Below are positions 43,722 through 48,456 of a DNA stretch of 48,456 nt, piece by piece (position 1 is the stretch's first letter; every line of letters begins with the position of its first letter). This DNA is from Choristocarpus tenellus KU-1152 (taxonomy: Eukaryota > Phaeophyceae): contig CAXNAD020000012.1 of NCBI GenBank assembly GCA_964200185.2, positions 1 to 48,456 on the forward strand, in the 5' to 3' direction. The notes below the pieces were generated by a model. The model saw only the letters and a list, made by a program, of their open reading frames with translations. It searched no databases and was not told where the DNA came from. Made by a program: the position numbers and the translations under genes.

Positions 43722-43885
43722 CCAGGTTTGGTCTGTCAAGAATATGCTTTATATTCATGTATAGAAGAAGATTCTGTAAGAAACTAAGGATGAAGAGGCC
43801 ATGTTTTTCTGAAGAATGGAAGACATGTTTGGGTTTAAGAACTAGAATTGGAAGAGTTCAGGAATAGGAAGCATTGTAGGAAGTA
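43722..43885 (+). repeat. 150-base repeat family R4, copy 2
   Basis: Opposite in orientation to 14397-14556 and collinear with it: TGTCAAGAATATGCTTTATA, AAACTAAGGATGAAGAGGCC, TTTCTGAAGAATGGAAGACA, TTAAGAACTAGAATTGGAAG, AGTTCAGGAATAGGAAGCAT. Adjacent flanks differ, so the copies inserted independently. Confidence 0.6.
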
Positions 43886-44915
43886 ATCTACGATTAGTGA
43901 TTACTGATCCACAGAATAAAAAGGATTTGGTGTTAAGAACCCCCCCCTTTTGGGCTTGGATGTTCACTCCTCCTTTCACCTTCCTTACTTCATGTACAAT
44001 CTGTTCTACACAATAAGGATTTAATCAAGTCCATTACATTCACAAATCTTACGAACATCAGCTTCTTTAACATTGTTGTTTTGCATTTTAAGTCTTTTTT
44101 TTTAATATTTTAGAATTCACCCATATTATTAATTCTACGGATGAACTTTCAAGTTTTGACTTGAGAGCGTTTATTTCTCTATTGTTTGAAACTTTTCTGA
44201 CACAATTCACAAAATATTCTACATGCATTTGCAAAAAAAGTCAAATTTTGCACATAATTGTCAGCATCCTTAAATTGCAACTTTAGGTACCTCTCATTTA
44301 CGTTGACTCTGTATGCCATTTTTAATACCTTCTGTGTAGTACACCCTGTTTTCATGTTTATATGAATATAGAATCCCATAAAAAAAGGTGTCTCTACAGA
44401 ACAGAGGCTGACTAAAAATCCACCATAACTGAGCTAAGGCCCTTTTTGTAATGTACTTAGGGCATTTCTGGATATCCATATATAATACGACTGCGTGTAT
44501 GTATCATTAGTATTACTCCAAGCCTCTTTTTTTTAACATTATTTCAAGTACCTTGCCCCAGAGCTATAGTGAAATCATAAGCCTCTTCTTCCTGTTTTGT
44601 GCAATGCCCCTCACCTCCCATCTCACAGGTGCCCTTATCTTGGGCTGCAAGAGGCTAGATGGAGAGCAAGGTAAAATCTCCGTGACCGTACATGAGCGCA
44701 TCAAGAAGTAGGCCTTTGTTTTAGAACCTATTTATTACATGTATAGAAAATATAACAACTATTAATATTTTGATTTTACATCAATATTTCATTACTAGTG
44801 CTAATGATACTTGTAATATCATAACGAGAACCGTAATTAACATATTACCCTGGTTTTAAAATGTTTCATTAGATCAAGTATAATACAGCCAATTGTTCAT
44901 TTTCAGATAAAAAAA
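43886..44915. other. No gene recognised
   Basis: AT-rich. A plus-strand stretch near 44630-44670 (CTCACAG acceptor, AGCAAG|GTAAAAT donor, ALILGCKRLDGEQ) is a possible isolated exon but nothing supports it further. Confidence 0.3.
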
Positions 44916-44921
44916 TATCAC

Positions 44922-45292
44922 GCTAATTTGAGCATTGGGCCAAAGTATCTTAGAGGGTAGAGACGCGTCCTTTTGATAGCCAAAATTCAATGTTGTGATT
45001 TTATGTAATTTTGGCCATCGTATTTGTTAGGAAGTGTCAATATCCTTGTTCCAGTCACACCTTTTCATAACGCATATATTTTACCTACTCCGAAAAAATT
45101 TGGAGTGGGAAAATGTTAAAAAAAAAAATGACGGGTAGCCAAACCCCAAACGGACAAACAGGGCAAATCTCGTACCCTCTAAGGTACTTTCACTCATTTA
45201 TATGCTCAATAAAGTATTCTGCTTGATCAAGGGTCCTAGGATATCCATCTAAAATGCTACCTTCTCCACATTCATCAGAGAGAATAAGTTTC
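44922..45292 (-). pseudogene. Adenylate-kinase-like exon split by a MITE
   Basis: Adenylate kinases interconvert ATP+AMP and 2 ADP. On the minus strand, from a GTTAG acceptor at 45293, the exon reads KLILSDECGEGSILDGYPRT then LDQAEYFIEHIN. ILDGYPRTLDQAE fits 11 of the 12 positions of the adenylate-kinase signature (family form LLDGFPRTxxQAE). MITE M1 copy 2 is inserted after the IN codons, with AAT duplicated. Read through the MITE, the frame ends at TGA at once. Skipping the MITE and one AAT, the exon continues AQIS to a GTGATA donor at 44921. The P-loop exon (GxPGxGKGT) was not found within 45.3-46.1 kb, so the rest of the gene may be gone or further away. UMP/CMP kinase is an alternative within the family. 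Confidence 0.6.
44937..45195 (-). mobile_element. MITE family M1, copy 2 (259 bases, TSD ATT)
   Basis: Exactly the same length as copy 1 at 7330-7588 and inverted relative to it. Ends GGGCCAAAGTATCTTAGAGG and (inverted) GAGTGAAAGTACCTTAGAGG, flanked by ATT at 44934-44936 and 45196-45198. The interior is homologous to copy 1 (GATAGCCAAAATT, AATATCCTTGTTCC, CTCCRAAAA-TTTGGAGT). Confidence 0.85.
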
Positions 45293-47745
45293 CTAACAAT
45301 TATATTTACCAGAAGACGGATTGGCACAGTACTTAATCCGTCATAAAAGGCAAGCGTTGAACCATGTTGTGTTATATATCCACAACTGGTTTGACCGACT
45401 GTGGTCTCTAGGCACCCATTTGATGCATCTATCAAGATGTCATTGGCCAGCCTTTTCGAGAGTATTAATTTTACCAGGTAGATACTGGAGGGGATTGTGT
45501 TGGTGATGTGAGGTGTTACGTATCAAGTTGTGTGGGTGACAAGCATACATCAACCTGCGAAGGGTATAGTTCTCTGTGCAGTGGTATCATGTAAGTCATC
45601 TACCTCTATCTGTTGTCCTCGTAGTGTATTAATGCAACATTATGATTCAGACTCCCATACCCACCCTCTCTCCAATTGGAAACTATCACATGATCACTTA
45701 AATTGATCTGCAATGGTTGCTAGCGTCCTTCCTGGTGCTGAACTTGAATTTACAGGAGAGACAAGGGTAGAGTAAGCATGTATTTGTAGAGCTGTCACAT
45801 ACTTCTGCCACACTGGTGCCAACTGGGATGAACATGATTGATGCAAAGAGACAGACCCTTGTACTGGGGTAAACATTCTCTATAGGACATGCAGCTAGTC
45901 CCAGCATGGTCACCACTTTAGTCCAGAATGATTACAAACTTAGAGAAGACATGATATTGAAGTGTGGATAAACTGCTGTAACTTCTGAACAAAGGAGTCT
46001 TGAGGTTAGATAGACACAACCAACGATCCCCGCGTTTCCCTCAATACTAAGGGCATGGAAAAGTTATTTTAGAAAAAGTTGTAACTCCACTTGTTGAAGA
46101 GGTGGAGAATGTGGCTATATGTTATTATTGATGATCAATTGCAGCATCATCACAAGGTCCTCCACCTGCCCCACCCCCCCTTTGCATCCTCAAAATTCTT
46201 AGAAGCCTCTTGCGTCAATTCCTCATTCTGTAAGCCTGATCAACTGGTATCCCTGCTCCAGCCTATGTCCCCTACCATTCCCATTACTATGGAACAATCC
46301 GTCCTGCTCCTTCCAGATCTTTGATAATTCAAACACATTTTTTCTGCTAGCCCTATGTGATGTCATCATTTTCTCCAGAACGTTTGTGTGTCCAAAGTTT
46401 GCAACCATCAACAGACCCCAAACCAGAATAACCACAAAATGATATGACACGGTAAACAAGAGGGTTGTCGTGCAACACATCCTGGTCTTATTTGGAATCC
46501 TCAATCACAGCACCCATACACATAAACATGGTACATTTTCTCACCCAGCCAGCTGTGTGGCTCAGGGGTCCTCTTGCTTCCGTCCCCCACACCTGATTTC
46601 CTTTGCATCTCTTGTACTGATACGCTTTCCATTCCTCCCACACTCCTCCAATCCTCCAAATGCTAACTACAGCAGAAGAAGAGCTCTGGTTGCTGGACAA
46701 TATATTTGTGTACTTCAGATCATCCACTTGGAGATCTGAAACTCTAGCTGAGCTCGTGCTATTCTTTTGGCTATATTTGATTACCTTGTTCTTCACCCAC
46801 CGCAGAACACCCTCTTTTACATTTTAGAAATCCCTCACATACCACCCAACACCACTAATCCCCAAACCACTCAGCACCTCCATGGGGATGCTTGTGAAGG
46901 AAGGTTGTATTGTATACCTGATGTTGGGTGCTACTGTCATTAAGTCAGATATGAATTACATCTCCTTTGGGAAGAAACGTTTGGTCAATTCTATGTAACA
47001 TCAACAACCAATGGCACATTGAAGGATTTCTTCCACATTCACTTTGACAAGGAAAGAGATCAAATCCTCACTAGAAATGAGAAGAAGTCAAAAAATCATT
47101 TTTGATCAAAAGACTCATGTTGCATAGAGGTTTTGCAAACTAATTCCCACAACAAAGAGGCATTGTCTTTGTTGGATGAATCTAGATTTGCAATGCCCTC
47201 CTATTGTGCTGTTCTATCACACCATCCCCACTGGTATCATTCCACACTTGAAGAAAGGGAGGAGGTGCTGGTCCCCTGCGGTCATTACATGGTGATATAT
47301 CATCTATTTGTGAACACATCCACTCTTGAATGGTGGGAGGCCCAGTCCAAGTAGTATTCACCAGCTTTGGTGTGCTACTCCTCCTACATAACATGGCCAG
47401 TAGAGTAAAAGATCATCGAAAAAAAATTAAGCATCTTACTGTTACTCCTGGTATCAATCACACTGCTCTCAACGTGTTCCACTTGCTACAGCACTGCCTC
47501 TTGTACGTCAACAAGGCAGATTGTAGATTCTATACTTGGCTACATCTGTCTTCAGGGAAGACCAGATACATTTATCTTCAACCACACCCCCAGGACTCAC
47601 TCTGACAGCTTATTGTACCTTGGAATTATTGCCATTGATGGCATGATGGCAGGGTGGCATCCCTGTCATACTCCGCACAGCCAACAGAGGCACAGTCCCC
47701 CATTTACAGATAAACATCTCTACATTACTACCAACCTCATGAAAC
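45293..47745. other. Mostly unannotated; one candidate exon
   Basis: On the minus strand at about 46734-46590, an AGTTTCAG acceptor is followed by LQVDDLKYTNILSSNQSSSS and IWRIGGVWEEWKAYQYKRCK, then a GTGTGGG donor. It is a plausible exon of an unknown gene. Other ORFs (for example 47182-47394 minus, 47330-47605 plus) overlap each other on opposite strands and neither can be preferred. Confidence 0.3.
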
Positions 47746-48209
47746 CAGCCAGCATAGGTCAGGGTTGTAGCTGTGGGGCTCGGCCTTGACTGCTGTCACC
47801 CCCACCTTGTTCACCACACTCATAGGATCCATATCAGACTTAGAGTTGGGGCCCTGGGCTAAAGGAAAATCATCTGTGAGCTTATGGACCACTTGACCCA
47901 ATTGAGTAAAAGCCCCAAGGCTTACTATTACTAGCCTCATCCACTCTAGTGAGGCCTAATGGGTAGCAATACACTGACATTCCTTCTCCTTAGGCTCCAT
48001 ATCTTGACCCCCTGTGGTGGATGCAGCATCAGGACTGGGGAAAAAAAATTGTTTAGGCATTCTACCCATGGGACAAATCTCCAACCTGGCTGCCTCCAGG
48101 AGAACCAAGCCCCTCCTGGGAGAACTGTCAAAGCACCTGCTGAAAAATTCAACTCCAGGATATCTTGAAGGGTCTTGCTTCTCACAATAAACACATCACC
48201 ATTGCCTAG
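47746..48209 (-). CDS. Two exons of a possible beta-propeller protein
   Basis: The right exon (about 48209-48137, GCAG|GTGCTT donor) reads VLLGNGDVFIVRSKTLQDIL and ELNFSA. The left exon, 47858-47746 (TTTTCCTTTAG acceptor, GTTTCATG donor), reads QGPNSKSDMDPMSVVNKVGV, TAVKAEPHSYNPDLCWL. They join in phase 1. The V-LL-NGDV-V--SKTL pattern is like one blade of a WD/beta-propeller, and V-AV+-EPHS-NPDL--L resembles the next blade. The start of the right exon is uncertain (GGCAG acceptor proposed). The family is not identified, and the gene continues to lower coordinates or beyond the right edge. Confidence 0.45.
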
Positions 48210-48350
48210 AAGGACTGCCACGGTCGCGTTTCAATGCTGGAGAGGTACCTGAGGCGTGTGAAGCGCCAGGTAAAGAGGTACCGTAACCTCCTGAATGGTA
48301 CCCTGCCAGTCATCAGTCGTGTCGACAGATGTGCAGGCATGACAAGGCAA

Positions 48351-48456
48351 GACTCAAAGCATCTGGAAGGGGGGGGAGTCTACACCAGGGTGTCCATTTG
48401 GACCCTGATCAGGAGAAGTGAACTTACATTATCCACCTGATGCATGCAACCAAATC
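48351..48456 (-). mobile_element. MITE family M3, copy 2, cut by window end
   Basis: Begins GACTCAAAGCATCTGGAAGG with a G-run and continues GTCTACACCAGGGTGTC, CATTATCCA, matching the reverse complement of 32812-32998 over its whole visible length. Confidence 0.75.

Noticed and set aside
45293-45480. P-loop exon of the adenylate kinase (LPGKINTLEKAG near 45475)
   Set aside because: It lacks the GxPGxGKGT pattern and runs into a stop.
45698-45916. Cysteine-containing minus-strand ORF as a secreted peptide
   Set aside because: No convincing signal peptide cleavage site, no splice sites, and overlapping ORFs in other frames are equally long.

Overview
This is a nuclear eukaryotic window. The recognisable host genes are split by GT-AG introns of roughly 118 to 422 bases, intergenic DNA is AT-rich, and the centre (about 12.4-31.1 kb) is packed with decayed transposable elements. 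I cannot name the organism. The best host gene is an orthologue of WDR77/MEP50, the WD-repeat partner of the arginine methyltransferase PRMT5. The retroelement primer site implies a Met tRNA with U33 (loop CUCAUAA), whereas animal initiator tRNAs have C33. Together these weakly favour a non-animal, non-fungal lineage such as a protist.

Layout. 0.1-2.4 kb: seven exons of a WDR77-like gene on the minus strand, whose last exon lies beyond the left edge. 2.4-12.4 kb: mostly repeats (a fold-back element, a 300-base family in inverted copies, a 259-base MITE, a 197-base tandem duplication) plus a few candidate minus-strand exons of unknown identity. 12.4-16.0 kb: a stop-ridden gag-like region, then a Ty3/gypsy-like pol remnant (RNase H, zinc-binding and integrase start). 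16.0-20.9 kb: a Ty1/copia-like element (copy A, plus strand) inserted in the gypsy integrase; its centre is lost and a Tc1/mariner element sits in a second LTR start. 23.3-30.3 kb: three more copies of the same copia family on the minus strand (D, C, B), arranged LTR-internal-LTR-internal-LTR and riddled with deletions and a further LTR insertion. 30.7-31.1 kb: a clean solo LTR with a perfect 5-base target duplication. 31.1-35.9 kb: nothing recognised apart from a G-tract MITE. 35.9-40 kb: three multi-exon host genes of unknown family; two of them are head to head. 40-48.5 kb: an adenylate-kinase-like exon split by a MITE, two exons of a possible beta-propeller protein, and repeats.

The copia family is the most unusual part. 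Its LTRs start TGTGC and end GCACA, and they carry in order: a tRNA-like A-box/B-box pair, an array of TGACG-type motifs and a TATA box. The primer site matches a Met-tRNA anticodon loop, as in Drosophila copia, and the first gag ATG lies inside it. No copy here is intact: the reverse transcriptase core survives only in copy A, and integrase only in copies B (C-terminal half) and D (start). The Tc1-like element has long inverted repeats with internal direct repeats, and those inverted repeats include the 3' end of its own transposase gene.

Most gene calls outside the transposons rest on hand-built splicing and on motif memory, without database searches.
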